This document shows positions 1 to 9,149 of a stretch of DNA of 64,000 nt, one piece after another; the first letter of the stretch is position 1, and each line of letters opens with the position of its first letter. A program made the position numbers and the translations under genes. Source of the DNA: Enterococcus ureasiticus (GTDB taxonomy: Bacteria > Bacillota > Bacilli > Lactobacillales > Enterococcaceae). The notes beneath the pieces were generated by a model. It had not been told where the DNA came from. It did not search any database and worked only from the letters and a program-made list of their open reading frames with translations. The DNA lies in contig NZ_MIJZ01000015.1 of the NCBI RefSeq assembly GCF_001730285.1, positions 186,001 to 250,000 of the forward strand, read 5' to 3'.

Positions 1-199
1 AGGCTAATTTGAAACTTTTTAACAAGAATATCCCCGTCATTCGAAACGTATAAAAAAGCACGAAAGGCAAAACTCTTTCTACACTCGCACCATCGCTTAG
101 GTTCAAAAACAAAAAATAAGGGATAAAAATAATTGTATTAGATAAAATAAACGGTGCAACTTGCAGACAATTGCGGGCTAATTCTTTTAGTTTTGACAT
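1..199 (-). CDS. Partial membrane protein (N-terminal 66 codons)
   Basis: An open frame starts with ATG at 199 on the minus strand, behind a good ribosome site (AAAGGAGAT about 8 nt upstream), and runs without a stop off the left edge of the window. The visible protein starts MSKLKELARNCLQVAPFIL and contains a strongly hydrophobic stretch at about residues 14-36, then a second hydrophobic stretch after residue 45. It is therefore probably an integral membrane protein. Too little is visible to name a family. Confidence 0.6.
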   Translation of the reverse strand, partial: MSKLKELARNCLQVAPFILSNTIIFIPYFLFLNLSDGASVERVLPFVLFYTFRMTGIFLLKSFKLA

Positions 200-279
200 T
201 GATTGATCTCCTTTGAAACGGTTTGTTATGTAGGTAGTCTACCACGTTCATAGGGAAAGTGGAATTGTTCTTCAATGAA

Positions 280-320
280 AAAGCGTCTATAACATAAATA
301 TATGCAATAGACGGCTTTTT
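280..320. terminator. Hairpin terminator, probably bidirectional
   Basis: GCGTCTAT (about 283-290) pairs with ATAGACGGC (307-315) with one bulged G. A T run follows on the plus strand and an A run precedes it, so it can end transcription on the minus strand too. It lies downstream of the decayed protease-gene tail. Confidence 0.6.
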
Positions 321-343
321 TTATTTAAAGTAATTACTTACTT

Positions 344-600
344 TTATTGGATTTCGTAAATTTCTGAGAGTGTGTTATCGTATGTTTTGAATTTAGCTAC
401 ACTATTGTACGCGACATTCGCTTCTTTATTGACCCATGACCTGATCGAAAGTTCACTTCTTTTTTTGAAGCGAAAATTTTCCCAAGCGTTAAACTAGATA
501 ATTCATTAACAAACATCCTACTCGTATCTGTCACTTTTGATGTGTTCAAACTATTTAAATCTAACAATATCTGAAGAATTTAAATTTGTAATTGTTTTTA
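344..600 (-). pseudogene. Decayed 3' end of a third M6 protease/BspA-repeat gene
   Basis: Read on the minus strand this stretch encodes a recognisable copy of the C-terminus of the gene at 3513-6539. Segments include LNTSKVTDTSRMF, ELSSLTLGK, WVNKEANVAYNSV and a final YEIQ before a TAA at 344-346. The frame is broken near the GGTCATGGGTC stretch (about 432-445), where one base must be skipped to rejoin the reading frame. The upstream part of the gene, including any start and protease domain, is missing. It is the remains of a third paralogue next to two intact ones. Confidence 0.75.
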
Positions 601-636
601 CTTTTTTTATACTACGCCATCTTGTTCAACACGCCA

Positions 637-3387
637 TTAATTAATTCTTTCTCTAGTATAGATTCCTGGTTTAGTTCCGTTGTATCCTCCTATGAATTGA
701 CTGGTACTGCTATGCATAATTGTATTGTCCGGACCCATCCACGCGTCTGAATACGGAAGTTCAGTTTTACTTTCTAACTCAACATTCCAATTTTTTTCAT
801 GCAACAGAGATCCTTTGCCTAAAACAAGTGTATCTAAAGAACTACAACCATGAAACATACCACCTATTATAGTATTTCTCATAACAAAATTTGATAAATT
901 TAAAGTTTCTAACGACTGACAATTATAAAACATATCAGCCATATTCTTAGTACGCCTCGTATCAAAACTAGATAAATCCAGCTCTTTCAATTTAGTTGCT
1001 CCATAAAACATCTGATGCATATGAGTAACTTTACCAGTAATAAAATTTGATAAATCTAAGCTTGTTAAATTAGGTAGACTATCAAACATACGCGACATAT
1101 AAACCACATTACTCGTATCTAAATTTGTGACATCTAAATTTGTAATGTTGGTTAACCCTGTAAACATATCTGACATATTTCCAACGTTCCCTGTATCAAA
1201 GTTTGACACATCAAGATGCTGTATTTTGGATAAACCATAAAACATCATTTGCATATCCCTTACATTTATTGTATTCCACCCAGACATGTTCAAGGTAGTT
1301 AAATCCGAATCGCCATAAAACATCGAACTCATATCAACAACATTACTTGTATCAAAGTTCGATACATTTAATGTTTGTATAGATTTACTTCCGAAAAACA
1401 TCATCCGCATACTCGTAACACCACGTGTATTAAGTTTCTCTAATCCTTCAATGCTTTCTAAATCATTTAAATTTGCGAATAAACTATTACCAGTAGTCAA
1501 TTTCACATTGTCCCCAGCAATGACAATCTTCTTAATCTTTTCTCCATTGAATTGTGATTCTATTACATCTCGGATTGTCATAGAATTAGACGTATTCGGA
1601 AAAACACCATCTTCAAAGGTTAGTATGTTAGTCATTTTATCAAAGTACCATGCAGAAGTGCCGTACGTTCCTTTAATCGGTTGAGTGTTTTCAAATTTAA
1701 TTTTCATTATTTCATTTTTTTCATCTTCAACAGATACAGAAAAGTGGGGATATCCCCCTTCCTTTGTAACGCTAGAAGGTACTGTTTTAACTGAAAAAAT
1801 ATTATTGGAGCCTTTTTTAAAGTAACTATTTGAACTATAATCATCGCCTTTCTCTTTACTCAATAAAGGGTATCCATTAATTGATTCATCAGCTTCTTTC
1901 AATGTAACCAACTGATCACCATAGTTTGATATGTTAAGGTTATTAGGATAATTTTCATTAACATGATAGAGAGAAATTCCTTCACTCCCATTATAGGCTC
2001 TACGACCTTCATCAAAACCAAAAATTTGTCTATTTTCGATTAAATAATATTCTTCTTCACTTCTTTTATTTTCCTTGTATATAGGTAATTTGTATACTTT
2101 AAACTCATCATGACTACCATCCATCGCTGTAACTTCTCGCTCATTTTCAACCGTTTCAACTGGAAACCCTAATTTCATTTTTGAATAGGCATCGAAGTGT
2201 GCCGGTAATGCACCACTATCATCTGCTGATTTTTTAGAATACCAAATATCGTGCCCTCCCCACATTCCTGAAGACATAACACTGTGATAACCTAAACCTC
2301 CCCCTCCATCAACGGTGTTAGGTCCATATAAGTCTGGCAAACCTAAGTCATGTCCAAATTCATGTGCTATGGCACCAATAGATAAAGGGACATCTATAGA
2401 CGTGGATAATACCATTCCGTCGTTATATTTTTTTTCATAATGAACCATCATTTTTTCTCCAACTACAAAATATCCATTATCAAAATATGAGCCATTCTTT
2501 GATGATAGCCCCGCAAAACTTTTATGCGCCCAAACCGCATTTCTAGTAGCACTACTATTCGTCATTTCAAACCCCGCAACAATAAACATCACATGAAGCT
2601 CATTAGTCTCTAATTTGCCATCTTTATTTTTGTCATAAGCAGAGAGATCGATATGTTCTTCTGCTTTTTTTAGTGCCCTTTCCATGTATAGAGTATCTGG
2701 GTTTTTTTGTGTCCCATCACTATTGGGATGATCTTCATCCAATGACACTTTGATAACGCCTGGTGCAGAAGCAAATTGCGATGTTTGAGCTGGCAAAAGA
2801 TTGATTCTATCTTGTGTCGCTTCTGTATAATACTCTTTTACCGATTTATTTTCATTTCCCACACCAAATACTTTTTGTTGCCATTGTTCAACACTGCTTT
2901 CTTCCCTCATTCCCCAAGAATATGCAGATTTATTAAATTTTTGATTGTTATATTCTACTAAAATCACCAATAAATTTTGATCTCTATTTAATTTATAATC
3001 GGCGTTCGAAGCATTCTTAATTTGCTTAGGTATAGGCACTTTCAATGTTGCAACTTCTTTTTCTGATAACGTATCTGCTGGTTTTTCGTCAATTAAATAT
3101 TTTTTACCACTTGTTTGAATGCCTGTTCTTGCTTTGCCTTTCTGAGCGTAATACCAGAAATTATCTTTTCCTTGAACGACAATATCTGATGTTTTATCAG
3201 CTACAACATAGTTTAAGTGCTCATCTCCTTTGCGCTCCCCCTCAAAGGTTTTTCCATCTGGCTGTTCAAAAGTTACTTTTCCCATATTGGGATTGACTGG
3301 TGCTGCATGCACCTCTGACTCTCCGCCAAAACAAAAAAGACCGCCTAAAAACAAACTACTAACCATACATAGCATTTTCTTTTTCAT
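637..3387 (-). CDS. Secreted M6-type metalloprotease with C-terminal BspA/DUF285 repeats
   Basis: Predicted 916-residue secreted zinc protease. The start at 3387 is chosen because an AAAGGAGG site sits just upstream and gives a clean signal peptide (MKKKMLCMVSSLFLGGLFCF, cleavage near VHA-A). An upstream in-frame ATG at 3429 lacks a ribosome site. Residues about 130-560 resemble the immune inhibitor A/M6 peptidase fold, with the zinc motif HEFGHDLGLPD near residue 341 and a calcium-loop-like DKNKDGKLETNE upstream. From about residue 600 come repeats of the type NVSNFDTSNVVDMSSMF, characteristic of BspA-like/DUF285 surface proteins. No LPXTG anchor or membrane tail is visible, so it is probably released or held non-covalently. 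It is a paralogue of the next gene. Confidence 0.85.
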   Translation of the reverse strand: MKKKMLCMVSSLFLGGLFCFGGESEVHAAPVNPNMGKVTFEQPDGKTFEGERKGDEHLNYVVADKTSDIVVQGKDNFWYYAQKGKARTGIQTSGKKYLIDEKPADTLSEKEVATLKVPIPKQIKNASNADYKLNRDQNLLVILVEYNNQKFNKSAYSWGMREESSVEQWQQKVFGVGNENKSVKEYYTEATQDRINLLPAQTSQFASAPGVIKVSLDEDHPNSDGTQKNPDTLYMERALKKAEEHIDLSAYDKNKDGKLETNELHVMFIVAGFEMTNSSATRNAVWAHKSFAGLSSKNGSYFDNGYFVVGEKMMVHYEKKYNDGMVLSTSIDVPLSIGAIAHEFGHDLGLPDLYGPNTVDGGGGLGYHSVMSSGMWGGHDIWYSKKSADDSGALPAHFDAYSKMKLGFPVETVENEREVTAMDGSHDEFKVYKLPIYKENKRSEEEYYLIENRQIFGFDEGRRAYNGSEGISLYHVNENYPNNLNISNYGDQLVTLKEADESINGYPLLSKEKGDDYSSNSYFKKGSNNIFSVKTVPSSVTKEGGYPHFSVSVEDEKNEIMKIKFENTQPIKGTYGTSAWYFDKMTNILTFEDGVFPNTSNSMTIRDVIESQFNGEKIKKIVIAGDNVKLTTGNSLFANLNDLESIEGLEKLNTRGVTSMRMMFFGSKSIQTLNVSNFDTSNVVDMSSMFYGDSDLTTLNMSGWNTINVRDMQMMFYGLSKIQHLDVSNFDTGNVGNMSDMFTGLTNITNLDVTNLDTSNVVYMSRMFDSLPNLTSLDLSNFITGKVTHMHQMFYGATKLKELDLSSFDTRRTKNMADMFYNCQSLETLNLSNFVMRNTIIGGMFHGCSSLDTLVLGKGSLLHEKNWNVELESKTELPYSDAWMGPDNTIMHSSTSQFIGGYNGTKPGIYTRERIN

Positions 3388-3512
3388 ATTTTCCTCCTTT
3401 GATTTACCCCACAATGACACTTCGTTCATACGAAGATAATTTCCGTATGAACGAAGTTCTGTTAAAATACCGTATTTAGTTTTTGTCTAAGCTAATTGTT
3501 TATTCTCGCTCT

Positions 3513-6500
3513 TTATTGGATTTCATAGGTACCTGGAATACTTCCATCGTACATCATAAATTCATCCACACTATTATACACAACATCTGATTCTTTATTG
3601 ACCCATGTTGCCGATCGAAGACTCGCTCCTTTTTGGAAGCGGAAATTTTCCCCTAGCGTTAGACTTGATAAATTAGAGGGAAACATTTGAGTCATGTATT
3701 CCACTTTTGACGTATCCCAATTGCTTAAGTCTAATGCTCGTAAGCTAGATTTGTGGCCAAGAAACATAGCATTCATTTTTGTTACGTTTGACGTGTTCCA
3801 TTGATTTATCCTTACTGATTTTAATGAATAAGTAAGGTAAAACATTGATGCCATGGTGGTTACCTTTGATGTGTCCCATCCATTCAAATCTACCTCTTCT
3901 AAACTGTCATTAAATGAAAATAACTTACTCATATCTGTTACTTCTGATGTATCTAATTTATTGGCATTCTCTATCGTTTTCAAGTTTCTTAAACTGCTAA
4001 ACAAAGCAGAAGCATTTGGGCTCAATTTTATCTTCTCAGTAAATACAATTTTTTCGATCTTTTCTCCATTTAATCCATTCTCTAAATTAAATAGATGCGC
4101 ACCATTTGCGAATGTCCCGCCTTTAAACGTTAGTGTTTTCGTTTCGGTATCCCATGTCCATGGAATCGTTGAGTCCCCAATTTCATAGGTACCTGGAATA
4201 CTTCCATCGTACGTCATAAATTCATCCACACTATTATACACAACATCTGATTCTTTATTGACCCACGTTGCAGATCGAAGACTCGCTCCTTTTTGGAAGC
4301 GGAAATTTTCCCCTAGCGTTAGACTTGATAAATTAGAGGGAAACATTTGAGTCATGTATTCCACTTTTGACGTATCCCAATTGCTTAAGTCTAATGCTCG
4401 TAAGCTAGATTTGTGGCCAAGAAACATAGCATTCATTTTTGTTACGTTTGACGTGTTCCATTGATTTATCCTTACTGATTTTAATGAATAAGTAAGGTAA
4501 AACATTGATGCCATGGTGGTTACCTTTGATGTGTCCCATCCATTCAAATCTACCTCTTCTAAACTGTCATTAAATGAAAATAACTTACTCATATCTGTTA
4601 CTTCTGATGTATCTAATTTATTGGCATTCTCTATCGTTTTCAAGTTTCTTAAACTGCTAAACAAAGCAGAAGCATTTGGGCTCAATTTTATCTTCTCAGT
4701 AAATACAATTTTTTCGATCTTTTCTCCATTTAATCCATTCTCTAAATTAAATAGATGCGCACCATTTGCGAATGTCCCGCCTTTAAACGTTAGTGTTTTC
4801 GTTCCAGTATCCCATGTCCATGGCGCTGTTCCAAATACACCTTTAATTAATAGAGAATCTTTAAAAATAATTTTGATTGCGTTATCCTTGCTCTCCTCAA
4901 CAAATACTGCTAGATTTGGACTCTTACCATCCTTTGTTTGACTTGTAGGCAACGATTCTCTATTAAATTCAGATAAATTAGTTTCTTTTTTGAAATAACT
5001 TTTTGAACTATCACCACTCCCTTTGCTTAGTAAAGGATATCCATGAATGGATTGATCCGCTTCCTTCAATGTAACTAACTGGTCGCCATAATTTGAAATA
5101 TTAACATTATCCGAATATTTTTCATTAATGTGATATATAGAGATACCCGTGCTATTATTATGATGTCTTCGTCCTACATCAAAACCAAACATTTGTCTAT
5201 TTTCGATTAAATAATATTCGTCTTCGCTTTTCTTACCATCTTTATATATAGGCAATTTATACAATTTGAACTCACCACTACTTATGTCTTTAGCTAAAAC
5301 TTCTTGCCCATTTTCAATGGTTTCAACAGGAAAGCCTAATTTCATTTTTGAATAAGCATCGAAATGTGTTGGCAATGCGCCCATATCACGCTCAGGTTTT
5401 TCGGGAAAGCCTGTCATAACTCCTCCCCAGCTCCCGGTAGCCATTACACTATGGTAACCCAACCCATATCCTCCTGTAGACGTTTCGGGTCCATATAAAT
5501 CAGGCAAACCTAAATCATGCCCCATTTCATGAGCGATCACACCGATGGACGATGGGATATCTTTTGTTTTTATTCCATCATCATCGAGAGTATTAGCCAA
5601 CATCTTTTCTCCAACCGCAAAATAACCATTCAGGAAATATAAATCATTCTTTGTGGCAAGGTGGTCATGTCTTTTATGAGCCCAAATTCCATTTTGCTTA
5701 CTCCCTCTACTCATTTCAAACCCCGCAACAATAAACATTACATGCAACTCATTTATCTCTAGTTTACCGTCTTTATTTTTGTCATAAGCAGAAAGTTCGA
5801 TATGTTCTTCCGCTTTCTGTAAAGCTCGTCTCATATATGATGTTTCCGGCATCCGTTGTGTCCCATCACTATTGGGATGATCTTCATCCAATGAGACTTT
5901 GATGACGCCTGGTGCAGAAGTAAATTGTGAAGTCTGAGCAGGAACTAGATTAATTCTATCTTGCGTTGCTTCTTTGTAATAATTTTTTACCGACTTATCT
6001 TCACTTCCCTCACCAAATATTTTTTGTTGCCACTGCTCAACACTGCTTTCTTCTCTCATTCCCCATGGATAAGCAGAAGTATTAAATTTCTGATTATTAT
6101 ATTCAACTAAAACTACTAATAAATTTTGATCTCTATTTAATTTATAATTTTCTGTTGAAGCTTGTCTACTCTGCTTAGGTACTGGTACTTTAACTGTCGC
6201 AGCTTCTTTTTCTGATAATGTATCTGCTGGTTTTTCATCAATCAAATACTTTTTACCACTCGCTTGGATTCCTGTTCTAGCTCTCCCTTTTTGTGCGTAG
6301 TACCAATAATTGTCTTTTCCCTGAACAACAATATCTGATGTTTTATCAACAACGACATAGTTTAAGTACTCGTCTCCTTTGAGCTCCCCCTCAAAGGTTT
6401 TTCCATCTGGTTGCTCAAATGGTATTTTCCCCATATTCGGATCGGCCGGTGCTGCATGCACCCCTGACCCTCCACCAAAACAAAAAAGACCGCCTAAAAA

Positions 6501-6539
6501 TAAACTACTAATTATACACAACATTTTCTTTTTATTCAT
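3513..6539 (-). CDS. Secreted M6-type metalloprotease with duplicated BspA/DUF285 domain
   Basis: Predicted 1008-residue paralogue of the neighbouring protease. The start at 6539 (MNKKKMLCIISSLFLGG) follows a strong AAAGGAGG site and begins a signal peptide ending near VHA-A. The zinc motif HEMGHDLGLPD lies near residue 336, preceded by a DKNKDGKLEINE calcium-loop-like segment. The C-terminal third consists of two almost identical 220-residue modules, each starting PWTWDT and carrying repeats such as LNGWDTSKVTTMASMF. They are encoded by 3521-4163 and 4181-4823, offset by exactly 660 bp. Single-module paralogues suggest one copy is the ancestral state. No sortase motif is present. Confidence 0.85.
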   Translation of the reverse strand: MNKKKMLCIISSLFLGGLFCFGGGSGVHAAPADPNMGKIPFEQPDGKTFEGELKGDEYLNYVVVDKTSDIVVQGKDNYWYYAQKGRARTGIQASGKKYLIDEKPADTLSEKEAATVKVPVPKQSRQASTENYKLNRDQNLLVVLVEYNNQKFNTSAYPWGMREESSVEQWQQKIFGEGSEDKSVKNYYKEATQDRINLVPAQTSQFTSAPGVIKVSLDEDHPNSDGTQRMPETSYMRRALQKAEEHIELSAYDKNKDGKLEINELHVMFIVAGFEMSRGSKQNGIWAHKRHDHLATKNDLYFLNGYFAVGEKMLANTLDDDGIKTKDIPSSIGVIAHEMGHDLGLPDLYGPETSTGGYGLGYHSVMATGSWGGVMTGFPEKPERDMGALPTHFDAYSKMKLGFPVETIENGQEVLAKDISSGEFKLYKLPIYKDGKKSEDEYYLIENRQMFGFDVGRRHHNNSTGISIYHINEKYSDNVNISNYGDQLVTLKEADQSIHGYPLLSKGSGDSSKSYFKKETNLSEFNRESLPTSQTKDGKSPNLAVFVEESKDNAIKIIFKDSLLIKGVFGTAPWTWDTGTKTLTFKGGTFANGAHLFNLENGLNGEKIEKIVFTEKIKLSPNASALFSSLRNLKTIENANKLDTSEVTDMSKLFSFNDSLEEVDLNGWDTSKVTTMASMFYLTYSLKSVRINQWNTSNVTKMNAMFLGHKSSLRALDLSNWDTSKVEYMTQMFPSNLSSLTLGENFRFQKGASLRSATWVNKESDVVYNSVDEFMTYDGSIPGTYEIGDSTIPWTWDTETKTLTFKGGTFANGAHLFNLENGLNGEKIEKIVFTEKIKLSPNASALFSSLRNLKTIENANKLDTSEVTDMSKLFSFNDSLEEVDLNGWDTSKVTTMASMFYLTYSLKSVRINQWNTSNVTKMNAMFLGHKSSLRALDLSNWDTSKVEYMTQMFPSNLSSLTLGENFRFQKGASLRSATWVNKESDVVYNSVDEFMMYDGSIPGTYEIQ
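3521..4823 (-). repeat. 660-bp in-frame tandem duplication inside the protease gene
   Basis: Bases 3521-4163 and 4181-4823 match line for line at an offset of exactly 660 bp. I count about five differences in 643 bp (for example ACATCAT/ACGTCAT, CCGATCG/CAGATCG, TTTCGGT/TTCCAGT). The unit is 220 codons, so the reading frame is kept. Confidence 0.95.
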
Positions 6540-6869
6540 TTTTTTCCTCCTTTTATCTAAAATAACCAACTGTTTAAAACATAATGGTTACTTTATTAGT
6601 ATAACAAGCTCCTATAGTTAACGTCTAACTCAATTTCAACAAATATATTATAAAAAAAAGAAAACAAACAAATAATAAGAAATACGGGCAAGATATATCA
6701 AGAATAATCAGCAAATAACTTTTTTTCCCACTCAATATGAAAAACACTGTGAAAAAATTTACGAAACTTACTTTTAATCTTTTTTTAATCTAGCCTTTCT
6801 GTTATAATGGTTTTCACATTTACTATACAGATAGTAGATGAATGATCATATCAAAGGAGAGATAGATGT
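6540..6869. other. 330-bp gap between the protease gene and serC
   Basis: AT-rich and without a supported gene. It carries the divergent start regions of the protease gene (minus) and of serC (plus). A TATAAT at 6803-6808 is the best -10 candidate for serC, though no convincing -35 box lies at the right distance. The serC ribosome site AAAGGAGAG is at about 6853-6861. Confidence 0.6.
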
Positions 6870-7961
6870 ATGAAAACTGTTTACAATTTTTCAGCTGGTC
6901 CCGCCGTTTTACCTAAAAGTGTATTGGAAAAAGCACAATCCGAATTGGTGAATTACGAGAACAGCGGCATGTCCGTGATGGAGTTGAGTCATCGTTCCTC
7001 CCTTTTTGAAACGATCATTGAAAATGCCGAAACTTTACTCAGAGAATTGATGAATATTCCTGATAACTATAAAGTGCTCTTTTTGCAAGGTGGCGCTAGT
7101 ATGCAATTTACCATGGTTCCATTGAATTTGGCGCAAAATAAAACAGCCTTATACGTCAACACTGGGTCTTGGGCAAAAAAAGCCATCAGTGAAGCGAAAA
7201 AAATTGATAATGTTGATGTTCAAGTGATTGCTTCAAGTGAAGATAAAAATTTCACGTATATTCCCGAAATCAGTAAAGAAGACATCCCGCAAGATGCAGC
7301 CTATGTCCATATTACGACCAATAATACGATAGAAGGTACGACAATTTATAACATCCCTGACACAGGTGATGTCCCGCTTGTCGCGGATATGTCTTCTAAT
7401 ATTCTATCGATCGATTATAATGTAGCCGATTTTGGCTTGATTTACGCAGGAGCGCAAAAAAACATTGGCCCAGCAGGACTAACGGTTGTCATCGTTCGTG
7501 ATGATTTAATCGGTCAAGCGGATGTTCTTAGCGCCATGCTAGATTATGATATCCAAGCGAAAAACGGCTCAATGTACAACACACCGCCGACATACAGCAT
7601 TTATATGGCAAAACTTGTCTTTGAATGGATCAAAGAACAAGGCGGCGTTAGTCAAATGGAAAAACAAAATAAAGAAAAAGCAGCTATTTTATATGATGAG
7701 ATCGACTCATCTGACCTATTTTCTTCACCAGTAAATCAAAAAGACCGTTCGATCAACAATATTCCTTTTATTACTAGAAGTGATGAACTAGATAAAAAAT
7801 TCAATCAAGAAGCTTTAGCTGCAGGCTTTGAGAACTTAAAAGGGCACCGTTCTGTAGGTGGTATGCGTGCAAGTTTGTACAACGCATTCCCAAAATCTGG
7901 TGTTGTAGCTTTAGTTGATTTAATGAAAAAATTCGAGGCAGAAAATGGAGGAACAAAATAG
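6870..7961 (+). CDS. serC: Phosphoserine aminotransferase
   Basis: Converts 3-phosphohydroxypyruvate and glutamate to phosphoserine and 2-oxoglutarate, the second step of serine synthesis. The 363-residue length is normal for the family. The N-terminus ([16 protein letters not shown]) is the classic SerC opening. The PLP lysine is Lys197 in [11 protein letters not shown], and [15 protein letters not shown] is the usual C-terminal motif. The ATG at 6870 follows AAAGGAGAG. The stop codon abuts the serA start, so the genes form an operon with serA and the DUF1015 gene. Confidence 0.97.
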   Translation: MKTVYNFSAGPAVLPKSVLEKAQSELVNYENSGMSVMELSHRSSLFETIIENAETLLRELMNIPDNYKVLFLQGGASMQFTMVPLNLAQNKTALYVNTGSWAKKAISEAKKIDNVDVQVIASSEDKNFTYIPEISKEDIPQDAAYVHITTNNTIEGTTIYNIPDTGDVPLVADMSSNILSIDYNVADFGLIYAGAQKNIGPAGLTVVIVRDDLIGQADVLSAMLDYDIQAKNGSMYNTPPTYSIYMAKLVFEWIKEQGGVSQMEKQNKEKAAILYDEIDSSDLFSSPVNQKDRSINNIPFITRSDELDKKFNQEALAAGFENLKGHRSVGGMRASLYNAFPKSGVVALVDLMKKFEAENGGTK

Positions 7962-9149
7962 ATGTATGATATTAAAACATTCAATGCAATTGCACCAGTT
8001 GGTTTAGCTCGTTTTAATGAAGAAAATTTTACGCTCAATAAAACTGAGACACCCGCCGGTATCATCTTACGTAGTGAAAAACTCCATGATTATGACTTTC
8101 CTGCTTCTGTTTTAGCTGTTGCTCGTGCTGGAGCTGGAACAAATAATGTTCCAGTCAAAAAATGCACTGAAGAGGGGATCGTTGTATTCAATACACCAGG
8201 CGCAAATGCGAACGCTGTAAAAGAATTAGTCATTGCTTGTCTACTTTTATCTGTCCGTCCGATTTTAAAAGGCTCTAACTGGGTACAAACTCTGACTGGA
8301 ACAGACACTGAAGAACAGGCCGAAGCGCAGAAAAAACAATTTGCTGGGACTGAATTAGAAGGTAAAAAGTTGGGCGTGATCGGTCTTGGTGCGATCGGTG
8401 CAATGGTTGCCAATGATGCTTATCGTTTAGGGATGGAAGTCACAGGATTTGATCCTTTTGTCTCTGTTGATACCGCTTGGAGTATTTCACGTCGTGTCAA
8501 ACGTGCGCAAAGCATGGAGGAAGTTTTAAAAACCTGTGATTTTGTCACCGTTCATGTTCCTTTATCTGAAAATACCCATCATTTGATTGGAAAAGAACAA
8601 CTGGCGCAAATGAAAAACCATGCTGTTTTACTTAACTTTGCTCGTGGTGAGTTAGTCGAAACAGAAGCCGTGATTGAAGCTATAGCTCAAGGTGAAATCA
8701 GCAATTTTGTTACTGATTTTGCTGATGAACGCCTCCTGCATAATGAAAAAATCTTAGTTCTTCCTCATTTAGGTGCATCAACAGAGGAAGCAGAAATCAA
8801 TTGTGCCAAAATGGCTGCTCGTACCCTAAAAAAATTCTTAGAAACTGGGAATATAAAACGTTCTGTTAATTTCCCAACTGTGGAAATGGCCTTCAACTCA
8901 CCATTCCGTTTCACAATCATACACAGAAATGTGCCAAATATGTTAGGTCAAATCTCAACTGGTATTGCGAATTTAGAGATCAATATCGATACGATGATTA
9001 ACCGTAGTCGTGAAGATTATGCCTATACGATCGTTGATATTGCAGAAACAGACGAAGTAAAAATCCAAGCAGCAGCGGAAAAAATCCAAGCGGCCGAAAA
9101 TATCATCCGTGTGAGGACAATCAAAAATACTGAGGTGGTGAGCTACTAA
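7962..9149 (+). CDS. serA: D-3-phosphoglycerate dehydrogenase
   Basis: Oxidises 3-phosphoglycerate to 3-phosphohydroxypyruvate with NAD, the first step of serine synthesis. The 395-residue protein has a Rossmann motif (GLGAIGAMVAND), catalytic-region segments FARGELVETEAV and LPHLGASTEEAE, and a short C-terminal ACT domain from about residue 320, which in this family commonly mediates serine feedback. The ATG immediately follows the serC stop, with a GGAGG site inside the end of serC. Its TAA overlaps the ATG of the next gene, indicating translational coupling. Confidence 0.97.
   Translation: MYDIKTFNAIAPVGLARFNEENFTLNKTETPAGIILRSEKLHDYDFPASVLAVARAGAGTNNVPVKKCTEEGIVVFNTPGANANAVKELVIACLLLSVRPILKGSNWVQTLTGTDTEEQAEAQKKQFAGTELEGKKLGVIGLGAIGAMVANDAYRLGMEVTGFDPFVSVDTAWSISRRVKRAQSMEEVLKTCDFVTVHVPLSENTHHLIGKEQLAQMKNHAVLLNFARGELVETEAVIEAIAQGEISNFVTDFADERLLHNEKILVLPHLGASTEEAEINCAKMAARTLKKFLETGNIKRSVNFPTVEMAFNSPFRFTIIHRNVPNMLGQISTGIANLEINIDTMINRSREDYAYTIVDIAETDEVKIQAAAEKIQAAENIIRVRTIKNTEVVSY

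Noticed and set aside
3853-4941. Two near-identical plus-strand frames (3853-4188 and 4513-4941) opposite the protease gene
   Set aside because: They are antisense to the duplicated BspA domain, exist twice only because the DNA is duplicated, and lack ribosome sites.
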